DNA from: Legionellales bacterium UBA5158
Lineage (GTDB): Bacteria > Pseudomonadota > Gammaproteobacteria > DSM-16500
Assembly (NCBI GenBank): GCA_002413665.1
Contig: DHXK01000276.1
Span: 1 to 7,391, forward strand
DNA length: 7,391 nucleotides
Reading direction: 5' to 3'
A model generated the notes under the pieces. That model was given only the letters and a program-made list of their open reading frames with translations, was not told the DNA's origin and did not search any database. The position numbers and the translations under genes are program-made. Below are positions 1 through 6,705 of the stretch, in pieces (position 1 is the stretch's first letter; the number at the start of each line of letters is the position of its first letter).

Positions 1-1
1 G

Positions 2-1558
2 CGGCCTTATTTAATGTGGATACATTTTATCTGCGTTATTATCATCAGCATTCTTTGTATTTTTTTTCTTATCACTCCTACTTCCAAAAAAATGACAGAT
101 GCGGGTACAACGGAAAAACCTAATATTATTTTAATTGGAATCGATGCGGTAAGACCTGATTTTTTAGGGTTTTTTGGTGGAAAAAAAGAAACTTTATATA
201 TTGATAACTTTCTCAATCACTCTGTTGTGTTTGCAGAAGCGTTAACACCATTAGCCAGAACTTTTCCTGCATGGATAAGCTTATTAACTGGGGAGTACCC
301 TAAACATTCCGGAGCACGTTTCGATTTAACGGAACAAACCACTTTAAATTGGCAGACTAGTTTACCAAAAATTTTGCAACAACATGGTTATGAAACTGTC
401 TATGCTATGGATGAAACTCGTTTTAGTAACATTAAAAAGGAAACAGGCTTTGATTATCTTATTACGCCACCGACAGGATTTAATGATTTTTTATTAGGAA
501 CGTTTAATGATTTCCCTTTCTCTAATTTAGTTGTAAATTCTGTTTTTGGAAAATGGTTATTTCCTTATAGCTATGCTAATAGACCTGCATTTGTTACTTA
601 CAATCCAGATAGTTTCTTAGAATTATTAAAACCCACTTTGCAAAAATCTCGAATTAAACCCTTATTTCTAGCGATACATTTTTGTCTTTCTCATGCTCCT
701 TATTCGTGGGACCGCGGAAATATGAATGGTGATGTAGTAGCTCGCTATCAAGCATCCCTACAAAGGACAGATGCTCAGGTGGCAGATTTTATGACTTTAT
801 TGGATAAGGCAGGATTACTGAAACACAGCGTAATCGTTTTACTGTCAGACCATGGTGAGGCATTAGAATTATCTGGCGACAGAATTACAGACCCTGAGTT
901 ATTCATTGCAGGTTCCTCAAATCCAAAGAAAATAATTCCTCATTTTTATCCTCCGAGCTTTGATACCGAAAAAGTAGATGAATCAGCAGGGCACGGAACA
1001 GATGTATTGGGTTTATCTCAATACCATTCGTTACTTGCGTTTCGTTTTAATGGAATGAACATTCAACCCAAAATTATTTCTGGTATTGTGTCTCTCTTAG
1101 ATATTAAACCAACTTTATTAAGTTTTTTAAAAATAAAAGCTACTTCAGGCGATGGTGATTCATTGCTAGATACGATAGAAGGTAAAAAAGCATTAATCAG
1201 TAAACAAAAAAAACTCTTTCTTGAAAGTGATTTTTCTCCACAATCTGTTCGCACAGTTCACCCTGAAACACGAGATGTGCTATTTGAAGGGATTGATTTT
1301 TATCAAATTGACCCTTTAACTACACATTTAACCGTAAAGAAGACCATGGGTGAATTGATTATATCAAGTAAGCAATATGCCTATATCTACGGTGAGTGGA
1401 TGCTAGCCATATATCCACAGGCTAATGGTGCTATGGTGCCTATACTTGTAAACTTAAAAAGTGGGCTGTGGACAAATGATTTAGAGACAGAATTTGCGCG
1501 AAAATCATCCGTAAGGCTGATGCAAGCAGCATTAACTCAGTTTTATCAAGTAAAGTAG
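2..1558 (+). CDS. Membrane-anchored sulfatase-like / alkaline-phosphatase-superfamily hydrolase or transferase (5' end probably outside window)
   Basis: The frame is open from base 2; the first ATG is at 14 (514 residues from there) with no good ribosome binding site in the 13 bases before it, so the real start may lie upstream and add membrane helices. Residues are counted from that ATG. Residues 3-21 form a hydrophobic helix, placing the catalytic domain outside the cytoplasmic membrane. The fold markers appear in order: N-terminal metal-binding Asp in IGIDAVRPD (D44), the nucleophile loop RTFPAWISLLTG (T83), the DHGE metal motif (D279, H280) and GHGTD (H327), followed by the usual hydrophobic strand. 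Sulfatases need Cys or Ser in C/S-x-P-x-R to form formylglycine; here the motif is T-F-P-A-W, so a true sulfatase is unlikely. Thr nucleophiles occur in lipid-headgroup transferases (LtaS, phosphoethanolamine transferases) and phosphodiesterases of this superfamily. Substrate is unknown. About 45 residues separate DHGE from GHGTD. Confidence 0.8.
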   Translation, partial: RPYLMWIHFICVIIISILCIFFLITPTSKKMTDAGTTEKPNIILIGIDAVRPDFLGFFGGKKETLYIDNFLNHSVVFAEALTPLARTFPAWISLLTGEYPKHSGARFDLTEQTTLNWQTSLPKILQQHGYETVYAMDETRFSNIKKETGFDYLITPPTGFNDFLLGTFNDFPFSNLVVNSVFGKWLFPYSYANRPAFVTYNPDSFLELLKPTLQKSRIKPLFLAIHFCLSHAPYSWDRGNMNGDVVARYQASLQRTDAQVADFMTLLDKAGLLKHSVIVLLSDHGEALELSGDRITDPELFIAGSSNPKKIIPHFYPPSFDTEKVDESAGHGTDVLGLSQYHSLLAFRFNGMNIQPKIISGIVSLLDIKPTLLSFLKIKATSGDGDSLLDTIEGKKALISKQKKLFLESDFSPQSVRTVHPETRDVLFEGIDFYQIDPLTTHLTVKKTMGELIISSKQYAYIYGEWMLAIYPQANGAMVPILVNLKSGLWTNDLETEFARKSSVRLMQAALTQFYQVK

Positions 1559-1563
1559 CTACA

Positions 1564-1632
1564 TCTCTTAATAATCATTTGAGCATTGGCTTATAAGCTC
1601 ATGATAGTCAAGAGAAATGCCTAATTTTTTTT
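1564..1632 (+). terminator. Probable terminator of the sulfatase-like gene
   Basis: Six bases after the stop codon an interrupted hairpin begins: TCTCTT (1564-1569) pairs with AAGAGA (1610-1615), ATCA (1574-1577) with TGAT (1602-1605), and TGAGC (1580-1584) with GCTCA (1597-1601). A run of eight T (1625-1632) follows after a 9-base gap. The internal loops and the gap make it weaker than a textbook intrinsic terminator. The inner palindrome GCTTATAAGC (1589-1598) could compete with the main fold. Confidence 0.4.
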
Positions 1633-1742
1633 ATCATCTATTAAAGTTTTGCACAGGCAAGCCATCTATTTCAATTTTTTCATGCACTTACGGCAACAAA
1701 AATAATTGTAAAATATAACTTACTGATTAATATAACATATTT

Positions 1743-1851
1743 ACTTATGTCTAATTAATGGGCTCTTCTTAACAAACCATACTGTCATAGCATTTGGAGC
1801 AGTTTTATAGAGCTTGTTAACAGAGTTATCCACAGAAATTGTGCATAACTT
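1743..1851 (+). repeat. Diverged ~109-bp intergenic repeat, copy A
   Basis: This stretch and 5202-5310 share two conserved blocks at exactly the same distance. The left block ACTTATGTCTA is at 1743 here and at 5202 there. The right block begins with TAGAGCTT 65 bp later (1808 and 5267) and runs about 44 bp through the DnaA-box pair with about five mismatches. The sequence between the blocks is only weakly alike. This suggests a duplicated spacer or a dispersed element whose ends are held by selection. It encodes no protein. Confidence 0.5.
1826..1848. promoter_or_regulatory. Inverted pair of DnaA boxes, site 1
   Basis: TTATCCACA (1826-1834) is an exact DnaA box. After GAAAT comes TGTGCATAA (1840-1848), the reverse complement of TTATGCACA, which fits the TTATNCACA consensus. 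The two boxes face each other with a 5-base gap. The pair ends about 19 bp before the -35-like hexamer of the acyltransferase fusion gene. Flanking G and C extend the palindrome by one pair, and TTTTT follows the C closely, so a weak hairpin terminator is a competing reading. DnaA binding is inferred from the motif only. Confidence 0.6.
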
Positions 1852-1867
1852 TTTGATAAAGTTTTTA

Positions 1868-1897
1868 TTCAACGAAGATGGGTTTTTAGACTATAAT
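1868..1897 (+). promoter_or_regulatory. Promoter for the ACP-FAAL-PlsC gene
   Basis: A -10 hexamer identical to the sigma-70 consensus, TATAAT (1892-1897), lies 18 bp after TTCAAC (1868-1873), which matches four of six positions of the -35 consensus. Transcription would start near 1904 and give a leader of about 40 bases before the ATG at 1945. It is the best promoter match in this spacer. Confidence 0.55.
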
Positions 1898-1944
1898 CCG
1901 TCATTAGGTTTTGATAAGTTAATTTTTTATTTTTTGGATAAGTA

Positions 1945-4758
1945 ATGGAAAATGATTCAATGAACATTGAACAACAAGTTATAACTCTCATTCGACAACT
2001 TATGCAAGAAACAGGTAATAGCTTTGTACAGCGCACTATGTCTTTGGCAACGTCACTTGAAACATTAGGAATTGATAGCCTAGGCAAAGCAGAGCTGCTA
2101 GTTAGGATAGAAAAGCATTTTAATGTACAGTTAGAAGATACTGTATTGGTGACAGCCGAATCTATTGGTGATGTTGTAAAAGCAATTGTAAAAGGTAATC
2201 TTCCAAATACTGGAGCGGTTATTTCTAGTTTTAAACCTAATAGCATTAATAAATATATAGAGTGGAACAATGCTACTACTTTGATTGAAGTGCTTCTTAT
2301 CTATGCTAAACAAGCGCCAGACCAAGCGCATGTTTATTTTCAAAATGAAAAGGGTAGTGAGGTAGTTTTAACATATGGAAAATTACTCGAACAATCATTA
2401 AAAGTTACTGCGGGTCTTAAAAAGCTTGACCTTCAAGAGGGTGATACTGTTGCAATAATGCAACCCACATCACTAAACTTTTTTTATGCTTTCTTTGGCG
2501 TATTGTTGTGTGGTGGTATACCCGTGCCTATATACCCACCTAGTCGTCCTCACCAAATTGAAGAATACATACAACATGAAGCGAAGATTCTAAACAATGC
2601 TAACATACAAGTTTTAATTACTTTTCAAGAAGCAAAAATTTTATCGAATGTCATTCAAGATCTCATTCCTAGCATGAAAACAATTGTGACTGTGGATGCG
2701 TTACTTAAAAATGAAGAATCACCACTAGCATATGCTGCGGAAAAAAATACTCCTGCTTTAATTCAATATACATCTGGCAGTACAAGCGCACCTAAGGGTG
2801 TGCTACTGACACATGGAAATTTATTAGCTAACATTAGAGCCTACGGAACCGCAATAAAAATAACAACAAATGACGTTGCTGTTAGCTGGTTACCGCTTTA
2901 TCACGATCTTGGTTTAATCGGTATGTGGCTAGGAAGTTTATGTTATGGAATTCCACTAGTATTACTTTCACCACTCGCATTTTTAAATCACCCTGAAAAG
3001 TGGTTATGGGCAATTCATCATTACAAGGGTACCATTTCAGCAGGCCCAAATTTTTCTTATGAACTTTGTGTACGTAAAATTGAACCCGCATCCATCGAAA
3101 AATTAGATTTAAGTTCATGGCGATTAGCGATAAATGGTGCTGAAGCAGTTTTACCAAGTACATTGAAAAAGTTCACAGCAAAATTCCTGCCTTTTGGTTT
3201 TAAACCTGAAACGTTTATTCCTGTATATGGATTAGCTGAATCCTGTGTGGGTGTTACAGCCTCATCTCCAGAAAGTCTTCCAGTTATAGATAGAATTGAT
3301 AGAAAAGAATTTGAAGAAAAAAAATATGCATCGCCTATCATTACGACAAATGAAAAAAATATTTTAGAATTTGTTTCTTGTGGTAAAGCCATACCAGATC
3401 ATAAAGTCAGAATTGTAGATGAAGCCAACGTAGAGCTTGCAGACCGGCATGTAGGGCAGCTACAGTTTCAAGGGCCTTCTAGCTTGAAATGTTATTACAA
3501 CAATCCTGAAGCTACTCAAGCTATTTATCAAGATGGTTGGTGTAACAGTGGTGATTTAGCATATAAAGTGAATGAAGAGGTTTATATCGCTGGAAGAAAG
3601 AAAGATCTTATTATCAAAGCTGGACGTAATTTTTATCCTGTGCAAATTGAAGAGTTAGTGGGTGGAATTACTGAGATTCGAAAAGGATCGGTAGTTGCAT
3701 TTAGTGTAGAAGATTCTGAACATGGTACTGAGAAATTAATTGTCATCGCTGAGACGCGATCAAAAAAAATTAGCAATAGAGATGAAGTCCTCTCAAAAGT
3801 CTCTCAAATTATTTTGACTTCACTGGATATTACACCAGACGATGTCGTGCTAGTTGCTCCTCAAACTATTCCAAAAACCTCTAGCGGAAAATTGCAACGA
3901 GCAGCCTGTAAGGAAGCCTATCTAAATGGAAAATTATTTAAAAGTAAAACCCCTGTTTGGTTACAACAAATAAAAATCTTCTCTCGTTGGATGACGCATA
4001 AAATCAAAAATGTTTTTATAGCATCATTTAATTTGGTTTATACTTTTTATTGCTTGTTGCTTTTTTTAATTGTTTTATTTCCTGCTTGGTTAACTTCATT
4101 TGTTTTGCCACAAAAAATTATTGGTAGGGCTTTTAAGTTTTGGGCTAAGTTGATTATCGCGATGAGTTTTTGCCCTATTACGATTAAGGGTAAAAAGAAT
4201 CTGAAATATTCCTCTCCTTTGGTTTATGTTTCAAACCATACTAGCTATCTTGATACGCTATTGCTTGTTAGTCTCCTACCTTCTAATACTCGGTTTATTA
4301 GTAAAAAAGAGCTACTCAAAGTGCCGATCTTAAATACAATTTTATTAAAACTAAAATATATTGTTATAGACAGACTGGATTTTAGTTCTAGTGTTAAAGA
4401 AACTAAAAAAATGGTGAACGTATTAAATGCTGGCAATCCTTTATTTATTTTTCCTGAGGGTACGTTTACTTCCTCATCAGGATTGAGACCTTTCAAATTA
4501 GGAGCCTTTAAAATTGCAACCGAGGCTAAAGCTGCTATTTGTCCTATTTCTATAAAAGGTGCGCGCCAAGTTTTTTGTCGTAAATCTTGGCTAATAAGAC
4601 CACGAAGAATGAGTGTTACGATTACCAAACCTATTAGTTCGTTACAGGATAACTGGGAAGCTATTACTCATTTTAAAAACATAGCACGTGAAGAAATAGC
4701 TAAGTATTGCGGAGAATCAACTTTAGATTGGATTTCTGCCGGGCCCGCTAATATATGA
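1945..4758 (+). CDS. Tripartite acyl carrier protein - fatty acyl-AMP ligase - PlsC acyltransferase fusion
   Basis: 937 residues in three domains. Residues ~6-85 are an acyl carrier protein; LGIDSLGKAEL carries the phosphopantetheine-accepting S45. Residues ~105-660 are an adenylating ligase: P-loop YTSGSTSAPKG (275-285), WLPLYHDLGLIG, YGLAES (428-433), GDL (D537), GRKKDLIIKAGRNFYP (550-565) and the C-terminal catalytic lysine in SSGK (K649). The HDLGLIG, FVSCGKAIP and GRNFYP stretches resemble FAALs more than acyl-CoA synthetases. A hydrophobic segment (~693-722) precedes a PlsC domain with NHTSYLD (H765, D770), FISKKEL...IDR (784-810), FPEGTF (836-841) and ICPISIKG. Inferred role: make acyl-AMP, load the acyl group on its own carrier, then acylate a lysophospholipid or glycerol phosphate at the membrane. 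E. coli Aas joins similar activities in the opposite order and without a carrier. Start chosen for GGA at 1936-1938, six bases before ATG; the next ATG (1960) has no such site. Stop TGA is followed at once by TAA. Confidence 0.93.
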   Translation: MENDSMNIEQQVITLIRQLMQETGNSFVQRTMSLATSLETLGIDSLGKAELLVRIEKHFNVQLEDTVLVTAESIGDVVKAIVKGNLPNTGAVISSFKPNSINKYIEWNNATTLIEVLLIYAKQAPDQAHVYFQNEKGSEVVLTYGKLLEQSLKVTAGLKKLDLQEGDTVAIMQPTSLNFFYAFFGVLLCGGIPVPIYPPSRPHQIEEYIQHEAKILNNANIQVLITFQEAKILSNVIQDLIPSMKTIVTVDALLKNEESPLAYAAEKNTPALIQYTSGSTSAPKGVLLTHGNLLANIRAYGTAIKITTNDVAVSWLPLYHDLGLIGMWLGSLCYGIPLVLLSPLAFLNHPEKWLWAIHHYKGTISAGPNFSYELCVRKIEPASIEKLDLSSWRLAINGAEAVLPSTLKKFTAKFLPFGFKPETFIPVYGLAESCVGVTASSPESLPVIDRIDRKEFEEKKYASPIITTNEKNILEFVSCGKAIPDHKVRIVDEANVELADRHVGQLQFQGPSSLKCYYNNPEATQAIYQDGWCNSGDLAYKVNEEVYIAGRKKDLIIKAGRNFYPVQIEELVGGITEIRKGSVVAFSVEDSEHGTEKLIVIAETRSKKISNRDEVLSKVSQIILTSLDITPDDVVLVAPQTIPKTSSGKLQRAACKEAYLNGKLFKSKTPVWLQQIKIFSRWMTHKIKNVFIASFNLVYTFYCLLLFLIVLFPAWLTSFVLPQKIIGRAFKFWAKLIIAMSFCPITIKGKKNLKYSSPLVYVSNHTSYLDTLLLVSLLPSNTRFISKKELLKVPILNTILLKLKYIVIDRLDFSSSVKETKKMVNVLNAGNPLFIFPEGTFTSSSGLRPFKLGAFKIATEAKAAICPISIKGARQVFCRKSWLIRPRRMSVTITKPISSLQDNWEAITHFKNIAREEIAKYCGESTLDWISAGPANI

Positions 4759-4800
4759 TAAATATTTGAGGTGGCTTTATCTGACTAAACGATTTGCCGA

Positions 4801-4842
4801 AACAACCTAGCCCAATATCAAAAACGGTTTTGCTAGGTTGTT
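4801..4842 (+). terminator. Stem-loop after the fusion gene, possible transcript end
   Basis: AACAACCTAGC (4801-4811) and GCTAGGTTGTT (4832-4842) form a perfect 11-bp stem with a 20-base loop, 42 bp beyond the stop. The loop holds a small AAAAC-G-GTTTT palindrome. No T run follows, so intrinsic termination is doubtful; it may instead protect the 3' end. A second small hairpin AGCAT/ATGCT follows at 4846-4861. Confidence 0.4.
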
Positions 4843-5021
4843 CACAGCATCAAAAAATGCTCTATTTACTTTTGATAAGACGAAAATTTTAAAGATAGTC
4901 GAATTCGAAAATATAACTACATGATTGCATGAAGCTATTTATGAGAAATGTCATTAAGAATACTATTTTCTAAAAAGTTACCAGTGAGTTTAATCCATTT
5001 CTTAATAGGTTAATAACAGAG

Positions 5022-5044
5022 TTATCCACAGAAACTGTGGATAA
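5022..5044. promoter_or_regulatory. Inverted pair of DnaA boxes, site 2 (perfect)
   Basis: TTATCCACA (5022-5030), GAAAC, TGTGGATAA (5036-5044): two exact DnaA boxes facing each other with a 5-base gap. The left flank ACAGAG is the same as at site 1, so the likeness goes beyond the boxes. It lies in the convergent spacer, far from any gene start, which argues against a role as a simple promoter operator here. Confidence 0.65.
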
Positions 5045-5201
5045 GGCTAGGGTTTTTACTCAATATTTATGAGATATTAGGAGTAATTTAGCGCACGTTA
5101 TCCAAGTTGTGCACATTTTAAAAACTTGCTGAAAATTATAAAGATATCTATTTATTAAACATGCAGAAAAGCTTTAACTTAATGAAAATAATAAAAAATA
5201 T

Positions 5202-5310
5202 ACTTATGTCTAGTTTCTGATCTTGCTCCTAAGCTACCGCAATACAAGGTCTTTTACGCACTTTTGTAGAGCTTATTCACAGAGTTATCAACAGAAATTG
5301 TGGGTAACTT
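5202..5310 (+). repeat. Diverged ~109-bp intergenic repeat, copy B
   Basis: Second copy of the element at 1743-1851: ACTTATGTCTA at 5202-5212 and the TAGAGCTT block from 5267, again 65 bp apart. The right block ends in TAACTT, which overlaps the last bases (stop codon) of the permease gene read on the other strand. Confidence 0.5.
5273..5307. promoter_or_regulatory. DnaA-box group, site 3 (one good box plus an imperfect inverted pair)
   Basis: TTATTCACA (5273-5281) fits the DnaA consensus TTATNCACA. It is followed by TTATCAACA (5285-5293, one mismatch), GAAAT, and TGTGGGTAA (5299-5307, reverse complement TTACCCACA, one mismatch). The inverted pair keeps the same 5-base gap as the other sites. 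It abuts the permease stop codon (5309-5311), so the transcript of that gene would carry an imperfect hairpin at its end. Confidence 0.5.
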
Positions 5311-6598
5311 AAAAAAACACATACTTCAATAAAAAAACAATAGTTATTATTACTAATGGAATATTTAAATCACGAAAGCGCCCACTTATTATTTTTATGA
5401 GAGTATACGAAATGAACCCAAAAGAGATACCAGTTGAGACAGAGAAGGTAAGAGGCATGGTCACGGCGGTAATGAATCCAGGGACATATTCAGTGATATC
5501 TTCCCAATCTATTTCGATAAAAGCTTTTGCCATCATGCAGGCGACATACACTAAAACGGGTGCTGTAGCATAAGCTGGAATTGATTTTGCCAGAGGTGCA
5601 AAAAATAATGCTAACAAAAAAAGTACGGAGACTACTACGGCCATTAAACCTGTTCTCCCACCGGCTTTTACACCGACAGTACTTTCAATGAAATTTGTCG
5701 TGGTTGATGTTCCTAACGCAGCGCCAACAATGGCTGCAGAACTATCTGCAATTAAAACCCGCCCCAAGCGAGGTAGCTTTCCAAATTTATTAATAAATCC
5801 TGCTCGATATGCAATAGCCAATAAAGTGCCTGTGTTGTCAAAAAGATCTACGAGAAGAAAAGCAAATACAATGTTGAGTAACCCTAAATTCAGCGCACCC
5901 TTAATATCCATTTGCAAAAACGTCGGCAAAATACTTGGCGGCATTGAAAATATTCCTTCAAATTTCCCATAGCCAAAAAAGATTCCAAGGAAGCTAACAA
6001 TGCAAATACTAATAACGAGAGAGCCGATTACTTCTAAAGCTTCTAAGCCTATCATTAGAAAGAAACCAAAAATTGAAAGCAGTGCTGTAGGCTGATGAAG
6101 ATCACCCAGCATGATAAGCGTCCTTGGACTTGAAATAATTATTCCAGCACTCTTAAAACCAATAATACAAAGAAATAACCCTATACCTGCAACGATAGAA
6201 ACTTTAAGAGATTTAGGAATGCTGTTTATAATGAGGTCGCGAAAAGGTGACAAGCTGAGCGTTAAAAAAAGAAGTCCCGAAATAAATACTGCCCCTAAGC
6301 CCACTTGCCATGTGTTTCCTGAGCCTAGAACTACAGTGTAAGTGAAATAAGCATTAAGACCCATGCCTGGCGCCAATGCAATAGGATAGTTAGCAAACAA
6401 GCCCATTAATAAAGAACCAAAAGCAGCAGCAAGACAGGTTGCAGAGAATACTGCGCCCACATCCATTCCTGTTAACGACAAAATAGTAGGGTTTACAAAA
6501 ATTATATAGGACATGGTTAGAAATGTGGTGATGCCTGCTAAAATCTCAGTGCGTATTGTCGTATTATTTTCTTCCAGTTTGAAAAATTGCTCTAGCAT
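5309..6598 (-). CDS. NCS2 family purine permease, AzgA type (adenine/guanine/hypoxanthine)
   Basis: 429 residues, the normal full length for the AzgA branch of the NCS2 (nucleobase-ascorbate) transporters, which import adenine, guanine or hypoxanthine across the inner membrane by proton symport. Nearly all of it is hydrophobic, as expected for about 12-14 membrane segments. Family marks in order: TEILAGITTFLTMSYIIFVN (17-36), APGMGLNAYF (76-85), VDLFDNTGT (250-258), IADSSAAIVGAALGTSTTT (283-301) and IESTVGVKAGGRTG just after. E. coli AdeP/AdeQ and GhxP/GhxQ and Bacillus PbuG are of this branch; which purine is carried cannot be read from the sequence. The ATG at 6598 has AGAG (6607-6610 on the + strand, complement) eight bases upstream as a modest ribosome site. 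It is transcribed alone, divergent from fadE and convergent with the fusion gene. No purine riboswitch fits in its short leader. Confidence 0.95.
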   Translation of the reverse strand: MLEQFFKLEENNTTIRTEILAGITTFLTMSYIIFVNPTILSLTGMDVGAVFSATCLAAAFGSLLMGLFANYPIALAPGMGLNAYFTYTVVLGSGNTWQVGLGAVFISGLLFLTLSLSPFRDLIINSIPKSLKVSIVAGIGLFLCIIGFKSAGIIISSPRTLIMLGDLHQPTALLSIFGFFLMIGLEALEVIGSLVISICIVSFLGIFFGYGKFEGIFSMPPSILPTFLQMDIKGALNLGLLNIVFAFLLVDLFDNTGTLLAIAYRAGFINKFGKLPRLGRVLIADSSAAIVGAALGTSTTTNFIESTVGVKAGGRTGLMAVVVSVLFLLALFFAPLAKSIPAYATAPVLVYVACMMAKAFIEIDWEDITEYVPGFITAVTMPLTFSVSTGISFGFISYTLIKIISGRFRDLNIPLVIITIVFLLKYVFF

Positions 6599-6629
6599 TT
6601 TTTTTACTCTATTAAAAAATGACTAATAG

Positions 6630-6658
6630 ACTATCAAAGATAATAAATTTAACGTCAA
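6630..6658 (-). promoter_or_regulatory. Promoter for the purine permease
   Basis: On the minus strand TTGACG (6658-6653) matches five of six -35 positions and is followed after 17 bp by GATAGT (6635-6630), four of six -10 positions. The start would be near 6623, giving a leader of about 25 bases. The DnaA-box pair at 6683-6705 lies just upstream, about 25 bp from the -35. Confidence 0.5.
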
Positions 6659-6682
6659 CCCTTAATTTATTTTTACAAAAGG

Positions 6683-6705
6683 TTATCCACAAAATCTGTG
6701 GATAA
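6683..6705. promoter_or_regulatory. Inverted pair of DnaA boxes, site 4 (perfect)
   Basis: TTATCCACA (6683-6691), AAATC, TGTGGATAA (6697-6705): exact boxes facing each other with the same 5-base gap. Read on the minus strand its flank (ACAGCA before the first box) resembles the ACAGAG flank of sites 1 and 2, so the element points toward the permease promoter in the same sense as site 1 points toward the fusion gene promoter. Confidence 0.65.

Larger units (their letters stand above)
4759..5308. other. 550-bp convergent spacer with clustered DnaA boxes
   Basis: No coding region was recognised between the two convergent stops. From left to right it holds the stem-loop 4801-4842, a 10-bp palindrome TCGAATTCGA (4899-4908), the perfect DnaA-box pair at 5022-5044, a decayed-looking pair TTATCCAAG-TTGTGCACA (5098-5115), a very AT-rich stretch (about 5117-5215), then a lone TTATTCACA (5273-5281) and the imperfect pair at 5285-5307. 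Boxes on both sides of an AT-rich segment resemble origin or DnaA-titration loci, but no dnaA, dnaN, gyrB or parAB gene is nearby. Confidence 0.45.

Noticed and set aside
1826..1854. Site 1 palindrome as an intrinsic terminator of the first gene
   Set aside because: A better-placed hairpin and T run lie directly after that gene (1564-1632); the related palindromes at 5022 and 6683 have no T run, so the shared trait is the DnaA-box pair.
1869..2270. Minus-strand open frame of 133 codons
   Set aside because: Antisense to the ACP domain and the promoter region of the fusion gene; composition typical of a reverse reading.
3057..3392. Minus-strand open frame of 111 codons
   Set aside because: Antisense to the conserved middle of the FAAL domain, with no motif of its own.
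4245..4628. Minus-strand open frame of 127 codons
   Set aside because: Antisense to the PlsC domain, whose catalytic motifs are intact on the + strand; it is a shadow frame.
4899..4908. TCGAATTCGA palindrome
   Set aside because: Ten-base palindrome in AT-rich sequence with no second copy or context seen; likely chance.
5285..5307. Site 3 palindrome as terminator of the permease gene
   Set aside because: The stem has mismatches and on the minus strand no T run follows; kept as a DnaA-box group only.
6599..6625. Purine riboswitch before the purine permease
   Set aside because: The predicted leader is only about 25 bases, too short for the aptamer, and no three-way junction pattern was seen further upstream.
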